This document shows positions 43,714 through 52,086 of a stretch of 64,000 bases of DNA, in pieces. This DNA comes from Mycobacterium sp. PO1 (lineage in GTDB: Bacteria; Actinomycetota; Actinomycetes; Mycobacteriales; Mycobacteriaceae). The first letter of the stretch is position 1. The number at the start of each line of letters is the position of its first letter. A program made the position numbers and the translations under genes. Below the pieces are notes generated by a model, which saw only the letters and a program-made list of their open reading frames with translations, did no database searches and was not told the DNA's origin. Location: contig NZ_BLTG01000074.1 in assembly GCF_017312405.1 (NCBI RefSeq), positions 1-64,000 on the forward strand. The letters are read 5' to 3'.

Positions 43714-45534
43714 TCACCGGGTCAGCAGTCCCCGCAGCATCGTGGTCCACCCGGTGGGCTTCGGAGGTCGGCGGGAGGCATACGGCCACGGCTGATGGCG
43801 TTCGGGAACCGACTCGGCGCGCGCCTGCTTCAGGGCTGTTCGCAGATGTGCGCGCACGTGGTGCAGCGTCGGATCGTCCCACCGGTTACGGGCTTCGACC
43901 GGATCGTCGCCGAGATCGTAGAGTTCCCACTGATCGTCGAGGGGATCGCTGCGGTACACGGGTCCGCCCATACCGTCGGCGGCCAGATGCCGGACTCCGG
44001 GCTCGGTCCACGTGGCAGGGTCGTCGAACGAGCGGACCAGTTTCCACAGATGGTCCGCGCCGCCCGCGGCGGTGCTCTCCCCGACGCGGACCACGAGGCC
44101 TTCGAAGTTGGCCGCGGTGTGTGCGGGTACCCGGATGCGCAGCGGCGCAGGAACCTTCGATGTCAGCTTCAGCATCCGGGCGATACCCGAGGCTCCGGTG
44201 TCGCCTTCGAGCATGTTGTCGCGGGTCATCAGATACACGGCCCGGTCCTCGTCGGCCGCAGCGCCGTCGACCACCGGCATCAGGTCCCGTCCCGGGAGCG
44301 GATGAACCTCGGAGAAGGAGCCGGCGAGCGCCGACGCCGTGGCGCCCACGTCGATCCCGGCGGCCGACAACAGGGTGGGGACCAGATCCACGTGGGACGT
44401 CGGGGCCGTCACGGTGCGCGCCGGGGTAGTCCGAGACCCCACCCGCGCGATGACGAACGGCACCCGGGTGGCCTCGTCGTACAGGTTGAACCATTTCTGA
44501 TGCAGGCCGCCGTGCGCGCCGAGGAGGTCGCCGTGATCGGCGGTGCGCACCAGCACCGTGTCGTCGGGGCCCTCGGCGCAGCCCCCCTCGGTGACCGCGC
44601 GGCGCACCCGGTCGATCGGGGCGTCCACCTCGGCGTGCAGCCGGTAGTACAGGTCGCGGTAGGACTGCGCGTTGTGACGATAGGTGCGCTCGATCACCCG
44701 CGCCGGGCCGTATCCGGAGTAGTAGGCCTCCCGGAACGCAATCTGCGCAGCGGGTTTGGCGGCCAGGTCCTCGTCTGCGGTCGGTGCGGCCGGCACGTTC
44801 GGCGGGTCCAGCGGTGACGGCGTCAGCGGGTTGCGGCGTGACCACGCGGGGAACAGCACGATGTCGTGTGGGTTGACAAAGCTGGCCACCAACAGGAACG
44901 GGCGCAGCGCCGCGGGGTCGCCGGCGCGGCGGCGCGCGTAGCGGTCCTCGAGCCAGGCCACCACGCGGTCGGCGATCAGCGGGTCGCGCCGGATGCCGGC
45001 ATTGGAGAGCGCAGCACCGTGGGGTTCGGGGCCGACCCAGCCCGAGAAACCGTACGGGGCAAGGGGATCGGCGTCCAGGTAGCGACGCACCGCACGGTGG
45101 TCGATGACGCCGTCGTCGTCGTTGGTGGCCAGGGACTTGCCGGTTCGGGGGTCGGTCAGGTCGGCGTGCGAGATGTGCCACTTGCCGTCGTAGTGGGTGT
45201 CGTAGCCGGCCGCGCGGAACCAGTTGCCGAGGGTGGGAACCTCGCCGGGACGCAACCAGCGCAGCCGGGAGTCGTCGTATGCCTTGCCGATGCCGTCGGT
45301 CTGCGTGACACCGTGCAGGTCCGGGTAGTGCCCGGTGAAGATGGTGGGCCTGCTGGGCACACAGGCCAGCGAACCGGTGTAGTGCCGGGTGAAGCTGACC
45401 CCATTCTCCTCGAACCACGCTGCGCCGCGCAGAGTTCGGGTCCGCCATTCGGTGACCGCGTGACCTTCGTAGGGCGGGGTCGCGCGTTCCTCGTCGGTCA
45501 TCACGATGACGATGTCCGGTCGGGTGTCGGTCAT
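43714..45534 (-). CDS. Type I sulfatase (formylglycine-dependent)
   Basis: A 606-residue sulfatase. The formylglycine signature is CVPSR at 58-62. The metal ligands at the start are in VIVMTDEER, with the catalytic DGKWHISH (Lys/His) near 115-121 and the later metal site VRTADHGDLLGAHG. It hydrolyses a sulfate ester, probably needing formylglycine-generating enzyme encoded elsewhere. The ATG overlaps the SRPBCC stop by 4 bases, forming a TetR-SRPBCC-sulfatase operon. The substrate is unknown. Confidence 0.9.
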   Translation of the reverse strand: MTDTRPDIVIVMTDEERATPPYEGHAVTEWRTRTLRGAAWFEENGVSFTRHYTGSLACVPSRPTIFTGHYPDLHGVTQTDGIGKAYDDSRLRWLRPGEVPTLGNWFRAAGYDTHYDGKWHISHADLTDPRTGKSLATNDDDGVIDHRAVRRYLDADPLAPYGFSGWVGPEPHGAALSNAGIRRDPLIADRVVAWLEDRYARRRAGDPAALRPFLLVASFVNPHDIVLFPAWSRRNPLTPSPLDPPNVPAAPTADEDLAAKPAAQIAFREAYYSGYGPARVIERTYRHNAQSYRDLYYRLHAEVDAPIDRVRRAVTEGGCAEGPDDTVLVRTADHGDLLGAHGGLHQKWFNLYDEATRVPFVIARVGSRTTPARTVTAPTSHVDLVPTLLSAAGIDVGATASALAGSFSEVHPLPGRDLMPVVDGAAADEDRAVYLMTRDNMLEGDTGASGIARMLKLTSKVPAPLRIRVPAHTAANFEGLVVRVGESTAAGGADHLWKLVRSFDDPATWTEPGVRHLAADGMGGPVYRSDPLDDQWELYDLGDDPVEARNRWDDPTLHHVRAHLRTALKQARAESVPERHQPWPYASRRPPKPTGWTTMLRGLLTR

Positions 45535-46007
45535 ACGCTCACTCCTTCTGATGCGCTCGCCAGCGAGGCCAGCAGTGCCCGTGATCGGCGGGCCATGATC
45601 CGGGCCAGCACGCCCTCACCGAGCCGGCGCAACGGTCCGCGCGAGGCATGCACTGAACTCGTCAAGGTGACGGCGGTGGTGGTCGTGGAATCAGGGCGCA
45701 GAGTCCATCGGTTGTTCGCCGACACCGGCGGCGGCAGACCGGCGATGTCATAGGCGAGCACACGGTTCGCCTGGAAGTCGGTGATCGTCTCGACGAAGGT
45801 GTCGCGACCGACCTGGACGCGGCGTGCGGTCCCCACCCCGGGGGAATCGGCGGTGTGACGGAGCAGGCTGCAGTGATCCACGCCGTCGGCCCAGCCGGCC
45901 GCGGCGCCGAAGTCGGCCAATACCGCCCAGACGTCCTCTGGGCGTGCCCGGATCACGCGTGAGCAGCTGACCTCGGCCATCCCCTCATCAAACTCGACCT
46001 GCACCAC
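45531..46007 (-). CDS. SRPBCC (polyketide cyclase/START-like) family protein
   Basis: A 158-residue (GTG 46007) or 149-residue (ATG 45980) protein with a helix-grip fold: AEVSCSRVIRARPEDVWAVLADFG, a central GTARRVQVGRDTFVETITDF and the Thr/Ser-rich strand STTTTAVTLTSSVHA, ending in a long helix. Such proteins bind hydrophobic ligands. It sits between tetR (9-bp gap) and the sulfatase (4-bp overlap). Role inferred only. Confidence 0.8.
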   Translation of the reverse strand: MVQVEFDEGMAEVSCSRVIRARPEDVWAVLADFGAAAGWADGVDHCSLLRHTADSPGVGTARRVQVGRDTFVETITDFQANRVLAYDIAGLPPPVSANNRWTLRPDSTTTTAVTLTSSVHASRGPLRRLGEGVLARIMARRSRALLASLASASEGVSV

Positions 46008-46016
46008 GACCGCAGG

Positions 46017-46592
46017 TCAACGCTCAAAAACACCGCTCAGGACGGTGCGGGCGATCGACTCGGCCCTTCCGGTCTGAAACGATCGTCCCTCGCTGAGGAT
46101 GGCGTAGACGACGCCACCGACGATGGCGTCGGATGCGTCGCGGGCCGCCTCGCCGGTCCATCCGGCGGCGATCAGCCGGGCGGTGACGGTGTCGCGCAAC
46201 GGTGTGTTGAAGCCCGCCTGCAGGCGAGCCTGGGTGTCGGGATGCTCGACTCCGGCGATGGTCAGGATGCGCAGCATGGCGTGTCCGCGTGAGGTGGTCA
46301 GTGCCGTGGCCAGTGTCACTGTCCACCGGCACACGTCAGCGGTGACGTCGTCGGTCGTGACGATCGGTCGCAGGATCCGGTCGGCGTCTTCGAGGATGAC
46401 GTCGGCGACCAGCGCGTGCCTGCTCGGCCACCAACGGTAGATGGTCTGCTTGCCGACACCCGCGCGGGCGGCCACGGCCTCGATGCTGAGTTTGTCGAAG
46501 CCGCGTTCCAGCAGCAGGTCCCTGGTGGCGCCGACGATCGCGACGCGGGACTTCTCGCTGCGCCGTCTCGGGGTGGTGACCTCGGTGGTCAT
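46017..46592 (-). CDS. TetR-family transcriptional regulator
   Basis: A 191-residue repressor-type protein. The helix-turn-helix is LSIEAVAARAGVGKQTIYRWW (residues about 33-53), followed by a TetR C-terminal ligand domain. The ATG at 46592 gives MTTEVTTPRRRSEKSR; sequence upstream in the same frame is non-coding. The 19-bp palindrome at 46654-46672 lies in the divergent intergenic region and is its probable operator, so it would control both its own operon and the epimerase-acyl-CoA dehydrogenase operon. Confidence 0.92.
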   Translation of the reverse strand: MTTEVTTPRRRSEKSRVAIVGATRDLLLERGFDKLSIEAVAARAGVGKQTIYRWWPSRHALVADVILEDADRILRPIVTTDDVTADVCRWTVTLATALTTSRGHAMLRILTIAGVEHPDTQARLQAGFNTPLRDTVTARLIAAGWTGEAARDASDAIVGGVVYAILSEGRSFQTGRAESIARTVLSGVFER

Positions 46593-46653
46593 CAGCCGAC
46601 CCGTGCCGGGCGCGGCTTTACACGCTGGAGCATCGCCCGTAGTGTGCCACGAG

Positions 46654-46672
46654 ACGAGACGTTGCGTCTCGT
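46654..46672. promoter_or_regulatory. 19-bp palindromic operator for the TetR regulator
   Basis: ACGAGACG-TTG-CGTCTCGT: perfect 8-bp arms around a 3-nt centre. A longer 9-bp inverted pair CACGAGACG/CGTCTCGTG spans 46649-46673. It is positioned 26 bp before the epimerase ATG and 62 bp before the tetR ATG, as expected for a dual-control site. Confidence 0.8.
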
Positions 46673-46697
46673 GAATCGGTGTGGAGGTCTGACGGCG

Positions 46698-47717
46698 ATG
46701 GCGGCAACCAAGCTGGTGATCGGCGCCAGTGGGTTCCTGGGGTCGCACGTCACACGGCAGCTCGTCGCACGCGGAGACAGCGATGTTCGGGTGATGATCC
46801 GCACCACCAGTTCGACGCGGGGTATCGCTGACCTGCCCGTGGGCATCCACCACGGTGACATCTTCGACACGGATGCCTTACGTACCGCGATGAGCGGATG
46901 CGACGTCGTCTACTACTGCGTGGTCGACGCCCGGCCGTGGCTGCGTGATCCCCGCCCGCTGTGGCGCACCAACGTCGACGGCCTCCGGCACGTCCTCGAC
47001 GTCGCCGCACAAGCCGACCTGGACCGCTTTGTGTTCACCAGTTCGATCGGCACCATCGGCAGGAACCCTCACGGACTGGCCGATGAGGACACACCGCACG
47101 ACTGGCTCGATGTCGGCGGTGACTACATCCGCTCGCGGGTGGCCGCCGAGGATCTGCTGATGCGTTACTGCTCCGACGCCGGGCTGCCCGGTGTGGCCAT
47201 GTGCGTGGCCAACACGTACGGACCCGGTGACTGGCTGCCCACCCCGCACGGCGGCATGCTCGCCGCCGCCGTCCGGGGCGCACTGCCCTTCGCCATCGAC
47301 GGCTACGAGAGCGAGGTCGTGGGCATCGAGGATGCGGCGACGGCGCTGCTACTGGCCGGTGAACGCGGCCGCGTGGGTGAACGCTACATCGTCTCCGAGC
47401 AGTACATGGCCACCCGTGAGATTCACGAGATCGGTTGTGCTGCAGTAGGTGTGAAACCGCCGCGGTTCAGTGTTCCGATCGGGGTGCTGTCCGCGGCGAG
47501 TTACCTCGGTAGCGCGCTGGCGCACGTCCGTCGAAAGGACACCATGCTCACCCCGCTGAACGTTCGTCTCATGCACATCATGACCCCTCTCGATCACTCC
47601 AAGGCCGTCACCGAGCTCGGCTGGAACCCACGCCCGACCCCGAACGCCATCGAGGAGGCCGCGGAGTTCTTCCACGACACCCGCCGGCCCGCAGCGCCGG
47701 TCGGGGGTCCTCGGTGA
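46698..47717 (+). CDS. Extended SDR, NAD-dependent epimerase/3-beta-HSD-like
   Basis: A 339-residue extended short-chain dehydrogenase. The nucleotide loop is IGASGFLGSHV, then GDIFDTDALRTAM, the catalytic-type Ser in VFTSSIGTIG and the segment DYIRSRVAAE. The usual catalytic YxxxK reads YIRSR, with Arg in place of Lys. The C-terminal domain is substrate-specific. ATG at 46698 with GGAGG upstream. Its stop overlaps the start of the fused dehydrogenase, so it leads a five-gene operon. Possibly oxidises a ring hydroxyl (steroid or terpenoid) but this is inference. Confidence 0.85.
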   Translation: MAATKLVIGASGFLGSHVTRQLVARGDSDVRVMIRTTSSTRGIADLPVGIHHGDIFDTDALRTAMSGCDVVYYCVVDARPWLRDPRPLWRTNVDGLRHVLDVAAQADLDRFVFTSSIGTIGRNPHGLADEDTPHDWLDVGGDYIRSRVAAEDLLMRYCSDAGLPGVAMCVANTYGPGDWLPTPHGGMLAAAVRGALPFAIDGYESEVVGIEDAATALLLAGERGRVGERYIVSEQYMATREIHEIGCAAVGVKPPRFSVPIGVLSAASYLGSALAHVRRKDTMLTPLNVRLMHIMTPLDHSKAVTELGWNPRPTPNAIEEAAEFFHDTRRPAAPVGGPR

Positions 47718-49966
47718 CGATCGCGCTGACTCCCGAACAGCAGCAGCTGGCCGAAGCCGTGGCGCAGTTCGCGCAGCGTCACGCGCCGATCGACAAGACC
47801 CGCGAGACATTCGAGGCGGTGGCCCGCGGCGAACTACCGCAGTGGTGGGATGAGTTCGTCGTCAACGGGTTTCACGCGGTTCACCTGCCCGATGAGCTCG
47901 GCGGGCAAGGCGGTTCGCTGCTGGACTGCGCCTGCGTGCTGGAGGCCGCCGCCACCGCGATGCTGCCGGGCCCGCTGGTGTCGACGGTCCTCGCCGGCGC
48001 GCTCGCCCAACTCGCCGACGAGACCGAGGCGAAGAGCGCGGTGTTGACGCGGCTGGCCCACGGTGAGCCGTCATCGGTACTGCTGCCGGATTCTCGTCGC
48101 GTCACGGTCCGGCCGGCGGAGACAGGCTGGATGATCACCGGAACCGCGACGCCGGCACCGGGGGTGTGCGCGGCCGACATGCTTCTGGTCGCTGCCGCCC
48201 GCGAAGCGGCCACCGACACCGAGGACGAGGTCCTCTGGTTCGTGGTCGATCCCACCGGCCCCGGCGTGCGGATCGACGCGCTCGAGAGCACGGACAAGAC
48301 CGTCGATGTCGGCGTCGTGCATTTCGACGGGTATGTCGCCGAACCCGATTCACTGCTCGCCGGGATCGACGCGGTGCGGGCCCGGTGCCTTTCCGTGGCG
48401 CTGACGGCCTGCGCGGCGGTGGGCGCCATCCGCTGGTGCGTGGACGCCGTCACCGACCATCTGCGTACCCGCGAGCAGTTCGGCAAGCCCATCGGGGCCT
48501 TCCAGGCGTTACAGCATCAGGCCGCCATGCTGCTGGTGAACTGTGAACTGGCCACGTCGGCGGCGTGGGACGCCGTGCGCGCGGCCGACGAAGACCGGGT
48601 GCAGCACGAGATCGCGGCGGCGGGGGCGGCGCTGATGGCCGTCAGTCCGGCGCCGGAGCTGGTCCTCGACACCCTGACGATGTTCGGCGCCATCGGCTTC
48701 ACCTGGGAGCACGATCTCCACCTCTACTGGCGAAAAGCCACCAGTCTGGCTGCGTCGATCGGACCGGCGGGACGTTACGCGCACGCTCTCGGTGAACTGA
48801 GCCGTACCCACGACCGCGACGTGTCGGTGAAGTTGGGTGATCTGGACCGCGAGTTCCGCACGCACGTAGCGGCCGTCCTCGACGAGGCGGCCACGCTGCG
48901 CAACGACAAGCCGGGCCGCCAGGGCGACTACCCGAACCTGGCCACCGGCCCGCAGCGCACGTTGCTCGCCGAGGCCGGGCTGATCGCCCCGCACTGGCCC
49001 CGTCCGTGGGGCGTGAACGCCACGCCGCGCCAACAACTGATCCTCGACGAGGAATTCGCCAAGCGGCCGGACCTCGTCCGGCCGTCGCTGAACATCGCCG
49101 AATGGATTCTGCCCAGCGTGATCAGCGCCGCGCCGGAACATCTGCAGCAGCGGTTCATTCCCGCCACCCAGCGAGGCGAGCTGGGCTGGTGTCAGTTGTT
49201 CAGCGAGCCCGGCGCCGGGTCGGATCTGGCGTCGCTGAGCACCCGGGCGACCAAGGTCGACGGCGGCTGGCGCATCAACGGACACAAGATCTGGACCTCG
49301 TCGGCGCACACCGCGGACTATGGTGCGCTGCTGGCCCGCACGGATCCCGACGCCGCGAAGCACCGCGGTCTGGGTTATTTCATCGTCGACATGCGCGCCG
49401 ACGGCATCGAACTGCAGCCCATCCGGCAGGCCAACGGCGAGGCCCACTTCAACGAGGTCTTCCTCGACGACGTGTTCGTGCCCGACGAGATGCTGCTGGG
49501 CGGGCCGACCGACGGCTGGGGCCTGGCCATCGCCACCATGGCCCAGGAGCGGGTGGCGATCAGCGGCTACGTCAACACCGACCGGGCAGAGATCCTGCGG
49601 AGGCTGGCCAACGACGGGGGACCGGACCACGACCGGGTGCTGTCGGCTCTAGGCGAAGCCGATGCGTACGCCAACGCGATCAAGGTGCTGGCGGTACGTG
49701 AGGTGATCCGGTTGCTCGACGGACAGCCGGCCGGCCGGGCCTCCAGCGTCGCCAAGGTGGCGATGAACGTCATGCTGCGACGCACGTTCAAGGCCACTCT
49801 GGAGCTCACCGCTCCAGCGGCGTTGACGGAGAAGGCATCAGCCGCGGACCCGCCGTCGGTGGTCGAACCGTACTTCCATCTGCCCGCCGAACTCATCGGT
49901 GGCGGGACGAAGGAGATTCAGCTCAACATCATCGCGCAGATGATTCTCGGGCTGCCCCGCCGGTGA
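47714..49966 (+). CDS. Fused two-domain acyl-CoA dehydrogenase
   Basis: A 750-residue protein with two acyl-CoA dehydrogenase modules. The N-terminal one (about 1-365) ends with LTMFGAIGFTWEHDLHLYWRK. The C-terminal one (about 370-750) has LFSEPGAGSDLASL, IWTSSAHTADYGAL and LIGGGTKEIQLNIIAQMILG. Only the C-terminal module has the IVD/LCAD-type base Glu (about 611, in AQERVAIS). The arrangement is a covalent version of the mycobacterial heteromeric FadE pairs, as in FadE34. GTG 47714 overlaps the epimerase stop. Steroid-like or branched side chains are typical substrates of such enzymes; here unknown. Confidence 0.9.
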   Translation: MTIALTPEQQQLAEAVAQFAQRHAPIDKTRETFEAVARGELPQWWDEFVVNGFHAVHLPDELGGQGGSLLDCACVLEAAATAMLPGPLVSTVLAGALAQLADETEAKSAVLTRLAHGEPSSVLLPDSRRVTVRPAETGWMITGTATPAPGVCAADMLLVAAAREAATDTEDEVLWFVVDPTGPGVRIDALESTDKTVDVGVVHFDGYVAEPDSLLAGIDAVRARCLSVALTACAAVGAIRWCVDAVTDHLRTREQFGKPIGAFQALQHQAAMLLVNCELATSAAWDAVRAADEDRVQHEIAAAGAALMAVSPAPELVLDTLTMFGAIGFTWEHDLHLYWRKATSLAASIGPAGRYAHALGELSRTHDRDVSVKLGDLDREFRTHVAAVLDEAATLRNDKPGRQGDYPNLATGPQRTLLAEAGLIAPHWPRPWGVNATPRQQLILDEEFAKRPDLVRPSLNIAEWILPSVISAAPEHLQQRFIPATQRGELGWCQLFSEPGAGSDLASLSTRATKVDGGWRINGHKIWTSSAHTADYGALLARTDPDAAKHRGLGYFIVDMRADGIELQPIRQANGEAHFNEVFLDDVFVPDEMLLGGPTDGWGLAIATMAQERVAISGYVNTDRAEILRRLANDGGPDHDRVLSALGEADAYANAIKVLAVREVIRLLDGQPAGRASSVAKVAMNVMLRRTFKATLELTAPAALTEKASAADPPSVVEPYFHLPAELIGGGTKEIQLNIIAQMILGLPRR

Positions 49967-49994
49967 TGGCGGCCACCGACCAAGGGAGTGACAC

Positions 49995-51203
49995 ATGGGA
50001 TTACGCGGCGACGCCGCGATCGTCGGCTACGTGGAGTTGCCGCCTGAGCGGATGAACAAGGCGACGGTCGCGCCGTTCACACTCGAACAGTGGGCCGAGC
50101 TGTCGGCCGCGGCGCTGGCCGACGCGGGGCTCTCCGCGGAGCTCGTCAACGGCATCACCACGTCCCCGCTCGCCGAATCGGAGATCTTCGTTCCCTCGAC
50201 CGTGGCCGAATACCTCGGCGTGGACGCCAACTTCGCCGAGCATGTCGACCTGGGGGGTGCGACGGCGGCGGCCATGGTGTGGCGGGCGGCCGCGGCGATC
50301 GAGTTGGGCATCTGCGACGTGGTGCTGTGCGCGATCCCCGCCCGGTACATCACCCACACGTCGGAGAAGAAACCCAAGCCGCTCTCGGATGCGGTCTTCT
50401 TCGGCGCGTCCAGCAACCAATTCGGCTCCCCACAAGCCGAATTCGAGATCCCGTACGGCAACCTCGGTCAGAACGGGCCGTACGGACAGGTGGCCCAGCG
50501 CTACGCCGCCGTCTACGGCTACGACGAGCGCGCGATGGCCAAGATCGTCGTCGACCAGCGGGTCAACGCCAACCACACCGAGGGAGCGATCTGGCAGCAC
50601 ACGCCGCTGACCGTCGAGGAGGTGCTGGCGAGCCCGGTCATCGCCGACCCGCTGCACATGCTCGAGATCGTCATGCCGTGCGTGGGCGGCGCGGCCGTGG
50701 TGGTCGCCAGCGCCGAGGTGGCGGGGCGAGCCAAGAACCGTCCGGTGTGGATCAAGGGTTTCGGGGAGCACGTGCCGTTCAAGACGCCGACCTACGCCGC
50801 CGATCTGCTGCACACTCCCATCACCCGCGCGGCTGACACGGCGTTCGCGATGTCTGGTTTGACGCGGGAGCAGATGGACATGGTCTCGATCTACGACTGC
50901 TACACCATCACCGTTCTGCTCAGTCTCGAGGACGCGGGCTTCTGCGCCAAGGGCACGGGCATGGAGTTCGTCGCCACCCGCGACCTGACCTTCCGCGGTG
51001 ACTTCCCGCTCAACACCGCGGGCGGCCAGCTCGGTTTCGGTCAGGCTGGCAACGCGGGCGGCATGCACCACGTCTGTGACGCCACCCGTCAGATCATGGG
51101 GCGTGCGGGGCCTGCTCAGGTCGCCGGCTGTGATCGGGCCTTCGTGTCGGGCAACGGCGGCATACTTTCCGAGCAGACCACCCTCGTGCTGGAAGGGGAC
51201 TGA
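49995..51203 (+). CDS. SCP2-thiolase-like protein lacking thiolase catalytic residues (probable retro-aldolase)
   Basis: A 402-residue thiolase-fold protein of the SCP-x/Ltp2 group. The nucleophilic Cys position of thiolases reads DLGGATAAA, and the C-terminal GHP motif reads AGNAGGMHHV, so ordinary thiolysis is unlikely. SIYDCYTITVLLSLED resembles the tyrosine-containing segment of Ltp2, an aldolase in steroid side-chain degradation that works with a DUF35 partner. The next gene here is DUF35, with a 2-bp gap. The ATG at 49995 has AAGGGAG upstream. Predicted to cleave a beta-hydroxyacyl-CoA. Confidence 0.85.
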   Translation: MGLRGDAAIVGYVELPPERMNKATVAPFTLEQWAELSAAALADAGLSAELVNGITTSPLAESEIFVPSTVAEYLGVDANFAEHVDLGGATAAAMVWRAAAAIELGICDVVLCAIPARYITHTSEKKPKPLSDAVFFGASSNQFGSPQAEFEIPYGNLGQNGPYGQVAQRYAAVYGYDERAMAKIVVDQRVNANHTEGAIWQHTPLTVEEVLASPVIADPLHMLEIVMPCVGGAAVVVASAEVAGRAKNRPVWIKGFGEHVPFKTPTYAADLLHTPITRAADTAFAMSGLTREQMDMVSIYDCYTITVLLSLEDAGFCAKGTGMEFVATRDLTFRGDFPLNTAGGQLGFGQAGNAGGMHHVCDATRQIMGRAGPAQVAGCDRAFVSGNGGILSEQTTLVLEGD

Positions 51204-51205
51204 AC

Positions 51206-51631
51206 GTGGACCTGTCGATGTTGCAGCGCCCGATGCCGGTCAAGACGCCGACCACCGCGCCGTTCTGGGATGCCCTGGCGCAACATCGGGTCGTGATCCA
51301 GTATTCACCGTCGTCGGGCTCGTATGTGTTCTACCCCCGGGTGCGGGCACCGCGCACACTGGCCGACGACCTGGAGTGGCGGGAGATCTCCGGGATGGGC
51401 ACGGTGTATTCGTTCACGGTGGCCCGCCGGCCCGTCGGGCCGCATTTCGCGGATGCGGTGCCCCAGTTGCTGGCCATCGTGGAATGGGACGAAGGGCCCA
51501 GGGTGACCACGGAATTGGTCAACGTCGAACCCGGCGACATCACCGTGGGCATGCGGGTGCGGCCGGTCTTCTGCGACTACCCCGAGCACGATGTGACGAT
51601 GCTGCGCTACGAGCCTGCGGATCCACGATGA
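51206..51631 (+). CDS. DUF35 OB-fold protein (zinc-ribbon cysteines absent)
   Basis: A 141-residue protein of the DUF35/OB-fold acyl-CoA-associated family. The OB-fold segment GMGTVYSFTVARRPVGPHF and LLAIVEWDEGPRVTTELV are clear. The usual N-terminal zinc ribbon (two CxxC pairs) is replaced by VVIQYSPSSGSYVFYPRVRAP with no cysteines. It probably forms a complex with the upstream thiolase-like protein and stabilises it. GTG 51206. It overlaps the SnoaL-like gene by 4 bp. Confidence 0.86.
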   Translation: MDLSMLQRPMPVKTPTTAPFWDALAQHRVVIQYSPSSGSYVFYPRVRAPRTLADDLEWREISGMGTVYSFTVARRPVGPHFADAVPQLLAIVEWDEGPRVTTELVNVEPGDITVGMRVRPVFCDYPEHDVTMLRYEPADPR

Positions 51632-52041
51632 CCGACCGCACCGACGAAGAGCAGATCGGCGACGTGCTGGTGCGGTATGCGACCGGGATCGATCGACGTG
51701 ACTGGGACCTGTTCCGGACGGTGTTCACCGAGGACTGCGAGCTCGACTACGGCGACATCGGAGTGTGGCGCGGTGTCGACGCCGTGGTCGACTTCATGGT
51801 CACCGCCCACGACATGGCCGGACACACCCTGCACCGGATCACGAACACGACGGTTTCGGTCGACAGGGACACCGCCACCGCGCGCGCCTACGTCGACGCT
51901 CTGATCATGTCTCAGGACAACAGTTCCGGCGTCAATGCCGCTGGCTTCTACGACGACGAACTCGCGCGTACCCCGGCCGGCTGGCGCATCGCGCGGCGAC
52001 GGTTCACCACCGTTCTGGTCAGGACCGTGACCCCCGGATGA
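51628..52041 (+). CDS. SnoaL-like/NTF2-fold protein
   Basis: A 137-residue cone-shaped alpha+beta barrel protein: EEQIGDVLVRYATGIDRRDWDLFRTVFTEDCELDYG, later DMAGHTLHRITNTTV and ELARTPAGWRIARRRF. The DRRDW-F and T-H-N-T pattern is typical of the SnoaL_4 ring-hydratase/ketosteroid-isomerase-like group. ATG 51628 overlaps the DUF35 stop, so it is last in the operon. May dehydrate or isomerise a pathway intermediate. Confidence 0.85.
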   Translation: MTDRTDEEQIGDVLVRYATGIDRRDWDLFRTVFTEDCELDYGDIGVWRGVDAVVDFMVTAHDMAGHTLHRITNTTVSVDRDTATARAYVDALIMSQDNSSGVNAAGFYDDELARTPAGWRIARRRFTTVLVRTVTPG

Positions 52042-52086
52042 CCTCGCGCAGATCTTCGCACGCGCCGACGCCGTCCGGATGATCGC

